Assembly (NCBI RefSeq): GCF_938031315.1
Contig: NZ_CALHHT010000445.1
Coordinates: 1 to 16,609 of the forward strand
Direction: 5' to 3'
From: an uncultured Campylobacter sp.
GTDB taxonomy: Bacteria; Campylobacterota; Campylobacteria; Campylobacterales; Campylobacteraceae
DNA length: 16,609 nt
Below, piece by piece: positions 1 through 7,848 of the stretch; the first letter of the stretch is position 1, and the number at the start of each line of letters is the position of its first letter. The translations under genes were made by a program, and so were the position numbers. The notes under the pieces are model-generated. The model had not been told where the DNA came from and searched no databases. It was given only the letters and a program-made list of their open reading frames with translations.

Positions 1-2063
1 TTTTCTAAATCATCAAATTTAACCTGCTCAAAATCCGCGCCCAAGTTTGACGTATAGCTGATTGCGTATTCCGCGCAAACTCCCAGCGCACAGGCGATGT
101 CGTTTAGCTCGTATCCGCCGTAATCAAGCGCCGCATTGGTGGGCACCACGCGCTTGTCATAGTTCGTAAACGTGCCCTCCTGCTGCACCAAGCTAGGCGC
201 GTCCAGATCCGCTTCCAGCACGCCGAAACTAATATCGCCCGCTTCATTGTAGCCTATCGTCTCGCCCGCGCTCGTTTGCGCACTAAGCTCACAGATGAGC
301 GCGACGCCCAGGCTGTTCGTACGCGGCGGCACCACTAGCACTTTTAGCGGCGTGTAGCGCTGCACCAAGCCCGCTAGACGCGCAAGCATGGCGCTATTTG
401 GCGTGCGGATAAAATCCTCGCCGATGATAAGCGAAAAATGCTCCTTTTTAGCCAAAATTTCATCTATTTTTTGCTCGTCCAGACCCAGCGCGCGGGCAAA
501 ATTTGAAATTTTACTTTCCGCAGGATTTTCGGAATTCTGCGCGGAATTTTTTGCGGAATTTTCGGCACCGCTCACACTCGCAACATTCCCAGAGCCATTT
601 GCCTCCGCAGAATTCTCAAGATTTTGCGAATCTGCGGGTTTCTCGTCTAAATTTTCCTCCGCCGCGGCGCGCGAAATTTCAAATTCCGCCACGAGTTTTG
701 CATCCAGCCACTCAGGTAGATCGCGCCCGAACTTTTGCAAGATCCAAAGCAGGATCTGTGCCTCCAAGCCCGCGGCGTGCGGCTGATGGATGAAATTTTT
801 ACTAAAGCCCTTAATACCCTCGTCGCAAAACGGATGAAAATAGATCCCGCTTGCCTTATTTATCTTACAGGCGCTGTTTACCGCATAGCCCAGATTTGGC
901 GCGTCGCTACGTAAAAACGTGCCGCAGACGACTATAAAATCGCTGTTTTTAATCGTCTGTGAATCCGCATTATAAAATTTCGTGCCGCTAAGCTTTGAAA
1001 ATTCGCGCAGGAATTTTTGATACGCAAGCGCTTCATCGTTAATCAGAGCGAGCTTAAATTTTTGCCGCAAAAGCTCTAAAATCCGCGCTTCTTCGTTGGT
1101 GATGAAGCTATTAAATTTAATATTTTTAATCTCGCCGTCCTCGATGCCGCGCACGATGCGGTCAAAAACCGCTTCGTTTTTGCTCGCCCGCTCGTTTGAG
1201 AAATCCCAGCCGAAGCGCGCTCCTGCATGCAGAACGCTAAAATTTATGTCGCTGCTAACGCGATAAATTCTTTCACGCGCGTCGCCTATGCCGCGGCGCT
1301 TGACCTCGTAATAAAGCAGTTCGCAGTCGCTACTGTGCGGATTGGAAGCGGGGATTTGACGCAGCTCCCAGGCGTTTGAAACGTATTTAAACGCGCGCTC
1401 TACCAGAGCCCCCGTCGGGCAGACCGCCGCGCTCTCGCCGTAGTTTACGCAATCATCATTTTCATTTACCCGCGCGATTAGGCTTTTTTGCAGCTTGTTC
1501 CACACGGCGTAGGCATCTTTTGGCATCGCGTCCTTTTGCTCCTTACTCGGCGCGTCTCCGCCGCGCGGAACGAGCTTAAAAGCATCTACGCCCAAGCGGT
1601 CTTTTGCGGCGGTAATACAGCGCTCGCAGACGATACAAAGGCTAGGATCGTAGCTTAGATACCCCCAATCCTGCACCTCGCGCGCCGTATCGCGGATAGC
1701 GTAGCTTTGGGTATTTGTGCGCATCAGATGAGCTAAATTTTGAAGCTCGCACTCGCCGCTTTGATCGCAAACCCCGCACGCCATCGGATGGTTGATACAA
1801 TAAACCTGCGTGATCGCCTCGCGCTCGGCGTCGATCTCGGGGCTGCGGCTGTAGATGACCATGCCGTCTTTGGCTTTGGCGTTGCAGCTATAGACACGCT
1901 TGCCGTCCGCTTCGACCATACAAAGCCTGCATGCGAGCGTCGGCGTACTGCCGCTTAGATAACAAAGCGCAGGGATAAAAACGCCGCAGCGACGCGCGAC
2001 CTGCAAGATGTACTCGCCCTCGTCGCACTCGCAAGCTTTACCGTCGATCGTGATCTTTGCCAT
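1..2063 (-). CDS. nuoG: NADH-quinone oxidoreductase (complex I) subunit G, C-terminus beyond the window
   Basis: Large iron-sulfur subunit of the peripheral arm of respiratory complex I, passing electrons from the input module toward NuoI and NuoB on the cytoplasmic side. I translated the minus strand from ATG 2063 and found it open to the window edge (687 codons), so the C-terminus is missing. The N-terminal ferredoxin-like domain carries Cys34, Cys45, Cys48 and Cys60 (2Fe-2S). It is followed by the His-Cys3 cluster motif HPMACGVCDQSGEC (about 92-105), then Cys143, Cys146, Cys149 and a distal Cys215 in AAVCPTG (4Fe-4S). The molybdopterin-oxidoreductase-like region follows. The ATG lies 1 nt after the TAA of the upstream gene, so the two are translationally coupled. 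Oddity: residues about 465-520 are a low-complexity Ala/Asn/Ser/Glu linker with a short tandem repeat. Identification is firm. Confidence 0.95.
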   Translation of the reverse strand, partial: MAKITIDGKACECDEGEYILQVARRCGVFIPALCYLSGSTPTLACRLCMVEADGKRVYSCNAKAKDGMVIYSRSPEIDAEREAITQVYCINHPMACGVCDQSGECELQNLAHLMRTNTQSYAIRDTAREVQDWGYLSYDPSLCIVCERCITAAKDRLGVDAFKLVPRGGDAPSKEQKDAMPKDAYAVWNKLQKSLIARVNENDDCVNYGESAAVCPTGALVERAFKYVSNAWELRQIPASNPHSSDCELLYYEVKRRGIGDARERIYRVSSDINFSVLHAGARFGWDFSNERASKNEAVFDRIVRGIEDGEIKNIKFNSFITNEEARILELLRQKFKLALINDEALAYQKFLREFSKLSGTKFYNADSQTIKNSDFIVVCGTFLRSDAPNLGYAVNSACKINKASGIYFHPFCDEGIKGFSKNFIHQPHAAGLEAQILLWILQKFGRDLPEWLDAKLVAEFEISRAAAEENLDEKPADSQNLENSAEANGSGNVASVSGAENSAKNSAQNSENPAESKISNFARALGLDEQKIDEILAKKEHFSLIIGEDFIRTPNSAMLARLAGLVQRYTPLKVLVVPPRTNSLGVALICELSAQTSAGETIGYNEAGDISFGVLEADLDAPSLVQQEGTFTNYDKRVVPTNAALDYGGYELNDIACALGVCAEYAISYTSNLGADFEQVKFDDLE
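530..565. repeat. Three 12-bp tandem units inside nuoG
   Basis: Three adjacent imperfect copies of a 12-bp unit (plus strand cggaattctgcg, cggaattttttg, cggaattttcgg). The unit is a multiple of three, so on the minus strand it encodes tetrapeptides NSAK-NSAQ-NSEN without disturbing the nuoG frame. It lies in the low-complexity linker of NuoG. Confidence 0.7.
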
Positions 2064-2064
2064 T

Positions 2065-2772
2065 TTAAACCTTAGAAATTTCTGCGAGTTCGAAATTATA
2101 ACCGCCAAAGCCCTGCCCGCGCGAGCCTAAAAGCGCGATCGTGCCCTTTAGCTCCTCATCCAAAATAAATTCTTTTTCTAAATTTAGGTGCGGCGTCTTT
2201 ATGCGGACGCGATCGCCACCCTTGATCTTAGCGACCATGCAAAAATACCTTCCGCCGATGAGCCGCTCGTCCGCATCGTGTTTGAAAACCACGGCGCCGT
2301 CGAAATTCTCAGGCTCTTTTAGAGGGCTTAAATTTGCCCGCTCTTGCGCGCCAAAATCAGCTCGCTCGCCGCGTAAGCTTAAAATTTTAACCCCGAACTT
2401 CGCCGCTATGAGAGATAGAAAGGCTTTGATATTTTCGGCGTCGGGATGGGTTTTAATAAGCGCATCGTCGATCAAAAGCGCGTCGCAGCCTCCCCGTAAA
2501 AACTCCGCGATCTGCTCGATCTCCTCCTCGCCCACGCTGCTTTCGCCGCTTAGATACTCCAGATCCAGATCCGCAAAATATTTCTCGTCGCAAAAACTAG
2601 CGCAGATTAGCGCCAGCACGAAGCTTTGCGCGCCGATCTCGCATTTTATCAGCTCGCCCGGAAGATGCGGATCTTGCAGCGGCGATACGCTTAAAATTTC
2701 AGCGCTCTTAAAATCTTCTGCGAGCGCGGGATTTTGCAAGCTAAGCAGCGACGCGAAATTTAAAATTTTCAT
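2065..2772 (-). CDS. NuoF-position complex I accessory protein of Campylobacter type
   Basis: This gene sits where nuoF belongs, between the NuoE-position gene and nuoG, but its 235-residue product shows no NuoF features: no glycine-rich NADH or FMN motif and no cysteine cluster. It matches by position and size the unusual protein of the C. jejuni nuo operon (Cj1574c), which with its partner is thought to replace the NADH-oxidising module. The start at 2772 is chosen because it forms an ATGA overlap with the upstream stop and follows AAGGGGAGAGG. An upstream in-frame start at 2802 would add ten residues inside the previous gene. It ends 1 nt before nuoG. The protein is soluble and acidic, with a DALLIDDALI segment near the middle. 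Role in complex I is inferred from position; electron input from flavodoxin rather than NADH is established thinking for C. jejuni. Confidence 0.8.
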   Translation of the reverse strand: MKILNFASLLSLQNPALAEDFKSAEILSVSPLQDPHLPGELIKCEIGAQSFVLALICASFCDEKYFADLDLEYLSGESSVGEEEIEQIAEFLRGGCDALLIDDALIKTHPDAENIKAFLSLIAAKFGVKILSLRGERADFGAQERANLSPLKEPENFDGAVVFKHDADERLIGGRYFCMVAKIKGGDRVRIKTPHLNLEKEFILDEELKGTIALLGSRGQGFGGYNFELAEISKV

Positions 2773-2999
2773 CCTCTCCCCTTTTTGGCGACGACCATCC
2801 AATCGACTTGGTTATAGCGGATCGAGCTTAAAAGCGTGGAATTTAGCCCCTCCACCAGATCGGCGCTCTTTTGAACCGCGCTGAAATCGCCCATCTCAAA
2901 CATAAAGATCATCGTCTCGCCGCGAGCGGAATTTTTTAAAATTTCGCCCATGCGGTTTAAAAATTTATCGCCCAGATGCCTCAAATCGTAGCGTTTCAT
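2769..2999 (-). CDS. NuoE-position small complex I protein of Campylobacter type
   Basis: A 76-residue protein in the nuoE slot of the operon. True NuoE is about twice as long and binds a 2Fe-2S cluster through four cysteines; this protein has no cysteine at all, so it cannot hold that cluster. It corresponds by position and size to Cj1575c of C. jejuni. The N-terminus reads MKRYDLRHLGDKFLNRMGEI, followed by MIFMFEMGDFSAV and a basic end (VVAKKGRG). It overlaps nuoD upstream (ATGA) and the NuoF-position gene downstream (ATGA), which implies stoichiometric coupled translation with the complex I subunits. Its biochemical role is not visible in the sequence. Together with the next gene it is expected to adapt the complex to a non-NADH donor. 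Confidence 0.8.
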   Translation of the reverse strand: MKRYDLRHLGDKFLNRMGEILKNSARGETMIFMFEMGDFSAVQKSADLVEGLNSTLLSSIRYNQVDWMVVAKKGRG

Positions 3000-4222
3000 C
3001 GATCCACCTCGCCTAAAATGATATTCGTGCTGCCGATGATCGCCGCGGCGTCGGCAAGATACTGCCCGGGTAAAATTTCTTCATAGACCGCGCAGTGCCA
3101 AAAGCTCGGCGTGCGGATCTTAAGGCGGTACGGGCGGCTTTCGCCCATCGAGCGGATATAAAATCCAAGCTCGCCCTTAGGGCTCTCGCTCGCGGCGTAA
3201 ATTTCGCCCACAGGCGGGCGCAAGCCCTGCGTAACCAGCACGAAATGCTGCATCAGCGAGTAGTTTTGCGTCATGATCTGCTCTTTGCTAGGATTTACGT
3301 AAGCGGGATCGATCGCTAAAATTTGCGGATCGCTTAGCGGATAGTGTTTCGCGCACTGGCGCAAAATTTTAAGGCTCTCGCGCATCTCCGCCATATAGCA
3401 TTTATAACGTGCGTAGCAGTCGCCCTCGCTCGCATACGGCACGTCAAAATCAAGCTCGTCGTAGATGAGATAGGGCTCCTCTTTGCGGATATCCCAAGCA
3501 TGCCCGCTAGCGCGGAGCGTCACTCCGCTACAGCCGCAGCTAAGAGCGTCTTCGTGCGAGATCACGCCCACGCCTTCGGTTCGCATCAGCCAAATTCTAT
3601 TGGTATCGAGTAGATCTTCAAGCTCTTTAATGTCGCTCGGGAATTCGTCGCAAAATTTCAACATCTCCTCTATCCAGCCGTTAGGCAGGTCCAAAAATAC
3701 GCCGCCGATTTTGATATTATTGTGCGTAAGGCGCGCGCCGCAGTATTTTTCTATGAGATCAAGTATGTATTCGCGCGAGCGAAAGCAGTAGAGAAATACC
3801 GTCATCGCGCCGATATCAAGCGCGTGCGTACCCAAAAACAGAAGGTGCGAGCTGATACGATTAAGCTCCAGCAAAATCGTACGGATGATCTGCGCGCGGC
3901 GCGGCACTTCGATGCCGCAGAGCTTCTCGACCGAGGCGCAAAAGCCGTAGTTGTTCGAGCCTGATGCGATGTAATCGATGCGATCCGTTACGGGGACGAA
4001 TTCTGCGTAGATCATATTTTCTGCCATCTTTTCGATGCCTCGGTGCATATAGCCCACGCCCGGACGCGCACGCACGATACGCTCGCCGTCAAGCTCCAGC
4101 ACTAGCTTTAGCTGGCCGTGCGCGCTTGGGTGCTGCGGACCGAAATTTAAGATCATATTCGCGCCCTCGCGCTCGTACTCGATGTTTTCGAAAAACGGTC
4201 TTAGCTTGCTTGGATTTTGCAT
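2996..4222 (-). CDS. nuoD: NADH-quinone oxidoreductase subunit D
   Basis: The 49-kDa-type subunit of complex I, which forms the quinone-reducing site together with NuoB at the junction of the peripheral and membrane arms. The 408-residue product has the family signature NFGPQHPSAHG at residues 26-36, including the conserved quinone-site His31. It also has HRGIEK (60-65) and TDRIDY (79-84) with the tyrosine expected at the quinone headgroup. The C-terminus ends in DAAAIIGSTNIILGEVDR, the usual NuoD tail with GEVDR. Length is normal. The ATG at 4222 overlaps the TAA of nuoC (TAATG) and the stop overlaps the next gene. It is a standalone nuoD, not a nuoCD fusion. Identification is firm. Confidence 0.97.
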   Translation of the reverse strand: MQNPSKLRPFFENIEYEREGANMILNFGPQHPSAHGQLKLVLELDGERIVRARPGVGYMHRGIEKMAENMIYAEFVPVTDRIDYIASGSNNYGFCASVEKLCGIEVPRRAQIIRTILLELNRISSHLLFLGTHALDIGAMTVFLYCFRSREYILDLIEKYCGARLTHNNIKIGGVFLDLPNGWIEEMLKFCDEFPSDIKELEDLLDTNRIWLMRTEGVGVISHEDALSCGCSGVTLRASGHAWDIRKEEPYLIYDELDFDVPYASEGDCYARYKCYMAEMRESLKILRQCAKHYPLSDPQILAIDPAYVNPSKEQIMTQNYSLMQHFVLVTQGLRPPVGEIYAASESPKGELGFYIRSMGESRPYRLKIRTPSFWHCAVYEEILPGQYLADAAAIIGSTNIILGEVDR

Positions 4223-5010
4223 TATTTTCTCTTTGTGATGATCTTGTAAATTCCGCGTTTAACGCGTTTTACGAAACGCACGCCGCCCTCTTCTTGATAT
4301 TCTTGTAAAATTTTTTCTTGCGGCCGCGGCTCGCCGTAACCGCCCTCGTGATAGAGCCGCGCGAAGTTAAAGGTATCTTTTTCGTTCACGAATGCGGAAT
4401 TTCGGTTCTCTTCGCCGATCCGTTCGCGTGCGCCAACCCCAAAAATTTTATCCACCTCGTACCACTTCGCAAACTCGTCTCCTTGCAGCGGATAGGATTT
4501 CAAAAGCGGGTGTCCGAGCCAATCATCGGGCATTATTAGGCGCGCTAAGTTCGGATGGGCCTCTATCCAAACGCCCATCATATCGTATAGCTCGCGCTCC
4601 GCCCAGTTCGCGCTTTTGTAGATGCCCGCAGCGCTTTGCAAAAAGCTCTCGTTCGGCACGAAGCACTTTAGCCGCGCGCGGCGCGCTCTTTTGATATCCA
4701 AAAGCTGATAAAAAACCTCGATGCCGCCGCGAGCCTCGGTAAAATCTACGCCGCTTAGCTCGCACAAAATTTCATATCCCGCGCTCTTAAGCGCGCGCAG
4801 CGCCGCTAAATTTTGCGCAGGCTCCACGTAGAGTACGAGAGTGTTAAATTCCACGTATGAGTTTAAAATTTGGACGCCTTCAAGCGCGTCCAGATCGTCT
4901 TTGAAGTCGCTCTCGTTTGCGCTGGATTTAGGTGTTTCCTCGGGGATAAAAAATCTGTCTTTGTAGTAATTTTTTTTACTCTGATCGCCTTTGGGATTAA
5001 ATTTTCTCAT
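4222..5010 (-). CDS. nuoC: NADH-quinone oxidoreductase subunit C
   Basis: The 30-kDa-type subunit of complex I, a scaffold in the peripheral arm contacting NuoD. The product is 262 residues if started at ATG 5010, which overlaps the nuoB stop as TGATG. A longer frame from 5115 would add 35 low-complexity residues lying inside nuoB and is not credible. The family signature is clear: WAERELYDMMGVWIEAHPNL (about 136-155), then RLIMPDDWLGHPLLKSYPL. The N-terminal 40 residues are basic and polar (MRKFNPKGDQSKKNYYKDRF), an extension seen in Campylobacter NuoC. The C-terminus is basic (KRVKRGIYKIITKRK). Identification is firm; the start is well supported by the overlap. Confidence 0.95.
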   Translation of the reverse strand: MRKFNPKGDQSKKNYYKDRFFIPEETPKSSANESDFKDDLDALEGVQILNSYVEFNTLVLYVEPAQNLAALRALKSAGYEILCELSGVDFTEARGGIEVFYQLLDIKRARRARLKCFVPNESFLQSAAGIYKSANWAERELYDMMGVWIEAHPNLARLIMPDDWLGHPLLKSYPLQGDEFAKWYEVDKIFGVGARERIGEENRNSAFVNEKDTFNFARLYHEGGYGEPRPQEKILQEYQEEGGVRFVKRVKRGIYKIITKRK

Positions 5011-5519
5011 CAGATCAGCCTTTTTGCCTTTTGCGCGCGGCGCGGGGTTTGGGTGCGGATCTTTTTTTGCAGCACCATCATCGCAAACTGTAGCGTCTCG
5101 GGGCGCGGCGCGCATCCAGGCAGATAGATATCAACTGGCACTATGCGGTCGCAGCCCTGTACCGTCGCGTAGGTATTAAACATCCCTCCGGTATTGGCGC
5201 AGCTGCCCATGCTGATGACCCATTTGGGCTCGGGCATCGCGTCGTATAGGCGGCGCGTAAACTCGGCGTGCTTTTTGCTAAGCGTGCCTGCGATTATCAT
5301 CACATCTGATTGCTTAGCGCTTGCGCGAAATATCGTGCCGAAGCGGTCAAAGTCAAATCTGCCCGCGCCCGCCGCCATCATCTCGATCGCACAGCAAGCA
5401 AGCCCGTACGTCATCGCCCACAAAGAGTTGCTCCTGCCCCACGCAATTAGCTTATCGACGGTGGTAAGAACTACGGGAAGCCCGTTTTCGCGCGCGTAGT
5501 TTATCTTATGCTCTGCCAA
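5010..5519 (-). CDS. nuoB: NADH-quinone oxidoreductase subunit B
   Basis: Carries the terminal iron-sulfur cluster N2 of complex I, the immediate electron donor to quinone. The 169-residue product has the four expected ligands: adjacent Cys42-Cys43 in GLACCAIEMM, Cys107 in SMGSCANTGG and Cys136 in LPGCAPRPE. The start codon is TTG at 5519, preceded by AAAAAAGGAG with about seven bases spacing; no ATG fits the conserved N-terminus (AEHKINYARENGLPVV). The gene begins 19 nt before the end of nuoA, an overlap in a different frame, and ends in a TGATG overlap with nuoC. The C-terminal tail is short and very basic. Identification is firm. Confidence 0.96.
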   Translation of the reverse strand: MAEHKINYARENGLPVVLTTVDKLIAWGRSNSLWAMTYGLACCAIEMMAAGAGRFDFDRFGTIFRASAKQSDVMIIAGTLSKKHAEFTRRLYDAMPEPKWVISMGSCANTGGMFNTYATVQGCDRIVPVDIYLPGCAPRPETLQFAMMVLQKKIRTQTPRRAQKAKRLI

Positions 5520-5890
5520 TTTAGCGCTCCTTTTTTCCAGGCGTAGATGAAACCGATGCCTAATAATACGATGAAAAACGCCATCTCTACAAGCCCGAAC
5601 ACGCCTAAAATTTTAAAATTTACCGCCCACGGAAACATAAAGATAATCTCGACGTCAAAAAGTATGAAAAGCACGGCTATTAAAAAAAAGTGGGAGTTCA
5701 TTCGGTTGGGCTGTTTGACGGCCTCGGGACCGCTTTCGTAAATTTCGCCCTTTAGCCGCTCGTCGCGCCTGTCTGCCAAACGCGAGCCTACCAAAGAGGA
5801 TAGTTTAACGATGAGCGAAAAGACGCAAAAGGCTAGGATTAGCATTACGAATATTCCGAAATACGGGCTTTGCAGCGGAATTCTAGACAT
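5501..5890 (-). CDS. nuoA: NADH-quinone oxidoreductase subunit A
   Basis: Small membrane subunit of complex I located near the quinone channel. The 129-residue product has three hydrophobic segments: residues about 11-33, 70-90 (FFLIAVLFILFDVEIIFMFP) and 95-118. The conserved acidic pattern FDVEIIFMFPWAV and the EMAFFIVLLGIGFIYAWKKG segment are typical of NuoA, as is the loop YESGPEAV. The ATG at 5890 follows GAGGCG at usable spacing. It is the first gene of the operon; the divergent phosphate permease begins 174 bases away on the other strand. Its 3' end overlaps nuoB. Identification is firm. Confidence 0.95.
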   Translation of the reverse strand: MSRIPLQSPYFGIFVMLILAFCVFSLIVKLSSLVGSRLADRRDERLKGEIYESGPEAVKQPNRMNSHFFLIAVLFILFDVEIIFMFPWAVNFKILGVFGLVEMAFFIVLLGIGFIYAWKKGALNWQSIR

Positions 5891-5920
5891 TTTTCGCCTC
5901 GGTTTTAAAATTTAATGTGG

Positions 5921-5926
5921 ATTGTA
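5921..5926 (-). promoter_or_regulatory. Candidate -10 element for the nuo operon
   Basis: On the minus strand TACAAT lies 31 bases upstream of the nuoA ATG, placing transcription start about 25 bases before translation start. The upstream sequence is AT-rich, as in Campylobacter sigma-70 promoters, which usually lack a clear -35 box. No operator could be recognised. Confidence 0.35.
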
Positions 5927-6030
5927 ACGAAGTATTGATTTAATAAAGCTTAGCGCGCGCCACTAAATTCGCTTTTAAAAGTAAAATTTAATATACCTCC
6001 CTCGTGCGATTTAGTGGGGATTAAGGCGCG

Positions 6031-6041
6031 TGTGGTAAAAT
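6031..6041 (+). promoter_or_regulatory. Candidate extended -10 promoter for the phosphate permease
   Basis: TGTGGTAAAAT contains an extended -10 (TG, one base, TAAAAT) 24 bases before the ATG at 6065, followed by AAGGGAG as ribosome binding site. The same 11-mer recurs at 11186-11196 in the immunity-like region. No Pho-box-like direct repeats were evident. Confidence 0.45.
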
Positions 6042-6064
6042 TTCGCGGATTTTAAGGGAGAGCT

Positions 6065-7627
6065 ATGAAATCTAGCAAGATAAGTCTCATTTTCTACGGC
6101 ATATTCTGCGGCGTAACAATCTATTTTCTTATCTGGGGATTCGGTTTTATAGGAAGCGGCGATAAAATGCTATTTTTAGTTTCGGTATTTTTGGGCATCT
6201 TTATGGCCTTTAATATCGGCGGAAACGACGTGGCAAATTCCTTCGGCACCAGCGTCGGAAGCGGCACTCTTAGCATCGCACAAGCCCTTTGTATCGCAGC
6301 GGTATTTGAAGCAAGCGGCGCGGTAATCGCAGGCGGAGAAGTAACCTCGACGATCCGCAGCGGCATAATCGATCTTAGCAAAATGGACGTGCATCCGAGA
6401 GACTTTATCTACGTAATGATGAGCGCGCTTTTTGCGGCGGGGGCATGGCTGCTTTTTGCCAGCAGAAAGGGCTTGCCCGTATCTACTACTCATGCGATCA
6501 TCGGCGGCATCGTGGGCTCGGGGCTTACGCTAGGCGCCCTGCTTAATACCGCAGAGACTTCCGCATTGTGGCTCGTGCAGTGGGATAAGATCGGCAAAAT
6601 AGCGATTTCTTGGGTGCTCTCGCCGATTTTAGGCGGCGTGATCTCCTTTGGAATTTTCTGGCTAATTAAGCATTACATTTTGGATTACAACCGCTACGCT
6701 CAAATAAAGATCGACCGCATAAAGCGCGAAAAAAAATCTCTCCGCAAATTGCATAAAAAGACCTTCGAGACTCTGGACGACATCCAAAAGATCGCCTATG
6801 CAGAGGCGCTAAATCACGATATTTACGCGATGCGCGATCCCGATTTTGATCCAAGCGAGCTGGATAGCGAGTATTATAAAAAGGTGATTGAGCTTGACGC
6901 GAAAAAAGAGAAGCTAAAATCCCACAAAGCTTTGGAATTCGGCATCCCTGCCGTAGCCGGTATCGGAGCCTTTGTGATCTCGGCGATGCTGATATTTAAG
7001 GGGCTGCATAATCTAAATTTCGGGCTTACGAATTTTTACAACTACCTCATCATCGGTATGTCGACGCTAATTACCTGGCTTTTGATGTTTATTTTCGCAA
7101 AAACTCTGCGCCGCTCGGATCTGAATAAATCAACCTTTTTGATGTTTAGCTGGCTTCAGGTGCTCACCGCTAGCGGCTTTGCCTTTTCGCACGGCAGCAA
7201 CGACATCGCAAACGCCGTGGGTCCGTTTGCCGCCATCATCGATACGATGGCTACGAATAGTATCAATCCCTCCACTCCCGTGCCGCAGCAGATTATGATA
7301 ATGTTCGCAGTAGCCCTCATAGCGGGGCTTTGGTTCATCGGCAAAGAGGTAATCGCCACCGTAGGCACCAATCTCACCAAAATTCACCCAGCCTCCGGCT
7401 TTAGCGCCGAGCTCGCAAGCGCCGTCGTCGTCATGGCGGCATCGGTGCTGGGGCTGCCGATCTCCTCGACCCACGTGCTAATCGGCGCGATTTTGGGAAT
7501 CGGCTTGGTAAATCACAGCACAAACTGGTCGCTGATGAAGCCGATCGGGCTAGCGTGGATCATCACCCTACCCGTCTCGGCGCTGCTTTCGGCGTTTGCA
7601 TTCGTGCTTTTGCGCCACGTATTTTAG
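6065..7627 (+). CDS. pit: Inorganic phosphate transporter, PiT family
   Basis: Integral inner-membrane permease that moves inorganic phosphate coupled to a cation. The 520-residue product has the duplicated PiT signature, once near the N-terminus (FNIGGNDVANSFGTSVGSG, about 49-67) and once in the second half (SHGSNDIANAVGPFAAI, about 375-391). These inverted halves form the transport core, with roughly ten hydrophobic segments in all. Between them a long charged cytoplasmic loop (about 202-290) is rich in Lys/Glu (KREKKSLRKLHKKTFETLDD). AAGGGAG precedes the ATG. It is a single-gene unit, divergent from nuoA and followed by a likely terminator. Specificity for phosphate over sulfate is inferred from the family; no sulfate-type feature was seen. 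Length is typical for epsilonproteobacterial members. Confidence 0.92.
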   Translation: MKSSKISLIFYGIFCGVTIYFLIWGFGFIGSGDKMLFLVSVFLGIFMAFNIGGNDVANSFGTSVGSGTLSIAQALCIAAVFEASGAVIAGGEVTSTIRSGIIDLSKMDVHPRDFIYVMMSALFAAGAWLLFASRKGLPVSTTHAIIGGIVGSGLTLGALLNTAETSALWLVQWDKIGKIAISWVLSPILGGVISFGIFWLIKHYILDYNRYAQIKIDRIKREKKSLRKLHKKTFETLDDIQKIAYAEALNHDIYAMRDPDFDPSELDSEYYKKVIELDAKKEKLKSHKALEFGIPAVAGIGAFVISAMLIFKGLHNLNFGLTNFYNYLIIGMSTLITWLLMFIFAKTLRRSDLNKSTFLMFSWLQVLTASGFAFSHGSNDIANAVGPFAAIIDTMATNSINPSTPVPQQIMIMFAVALIAGLWFIGKEVIATVGTNLTKIHPASGFSAELASAVVVMAASVLGLPISSTHVLIGAILGIGLVNHSTNWSLMKPIGLAWIITLPVSALLSAFAFVLLRHVF

Positions 7628-7637
7628 GCTAAATTTA

Positions 7638-7659
7638 AAAATCCGCTCCCCGGAATTTT
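7638..7659 (+). terminator. Candidate terminator after the phosphate permease
   Basis: AAAATCCG, a five-base loop CTCCC, then CGGA-A-TTTT forms an eight-pair stem with one bulged A, ending in a short T run. It starts 11 bases after the permease stop. The stem is AT-rich and the T run short, so efficiency is uncertain. Confidence 0.4.
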
Positions 7660-7818
7660 AAAATTTCGCAAAATTCTACGCAGGCTAAATTTTAAAATTT
7701 TACGGCGCCGAAGCGAGTAAATTTTACAGCTCTTCTTGCGGCGCATCACCGCATAAAACTCGCTAGCGGCGACACAGATCTCGCCCGCACGCCTTTGAAA
7801 ATTTAATAAAATTTTAGC

Positions 7819-7824
7819 TAAAAT
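7819..7824 (+). promoter_or_regulatory. Candidate -10 for azlCD
   Basis: TAAAAT within ATTTTAGCTAAAATCG lies 25 bases upstream of the azlC ATG, with the ribosome binding site AGGAAAG in between. The rest of the 221-base gap after the permease holds only a terminator-like hairpin and AAATTTTAAAATTT-type words, including a direct repeat aggctaaattt at 7626 and 7682. Confidence 0.3.
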
Positions 7825-7848
7825 CGCGCTTTTAAATTTAGGAAAGCT

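Noticed and set aside
388..793. Plus-strand open frames of 96-132 codons
   Set aside because: They lie opposite nuoG and have biased, low-complexity composition; the opposite strand carries the clear iron-sulfur motifs.
2141..2884. 247-codon plus-strand frame opposite the NuoE/NuoF-position genes
   Set aside because: Ser-rich antisense shadow; the minus-strand genes fit the operon with exact overlaps.
5010..5115. Longer nuoC start at 5115
   Set aside because: The added residues lie inside nuoB and are low complexity; the TGATG overlap at 5010 marks the true start.
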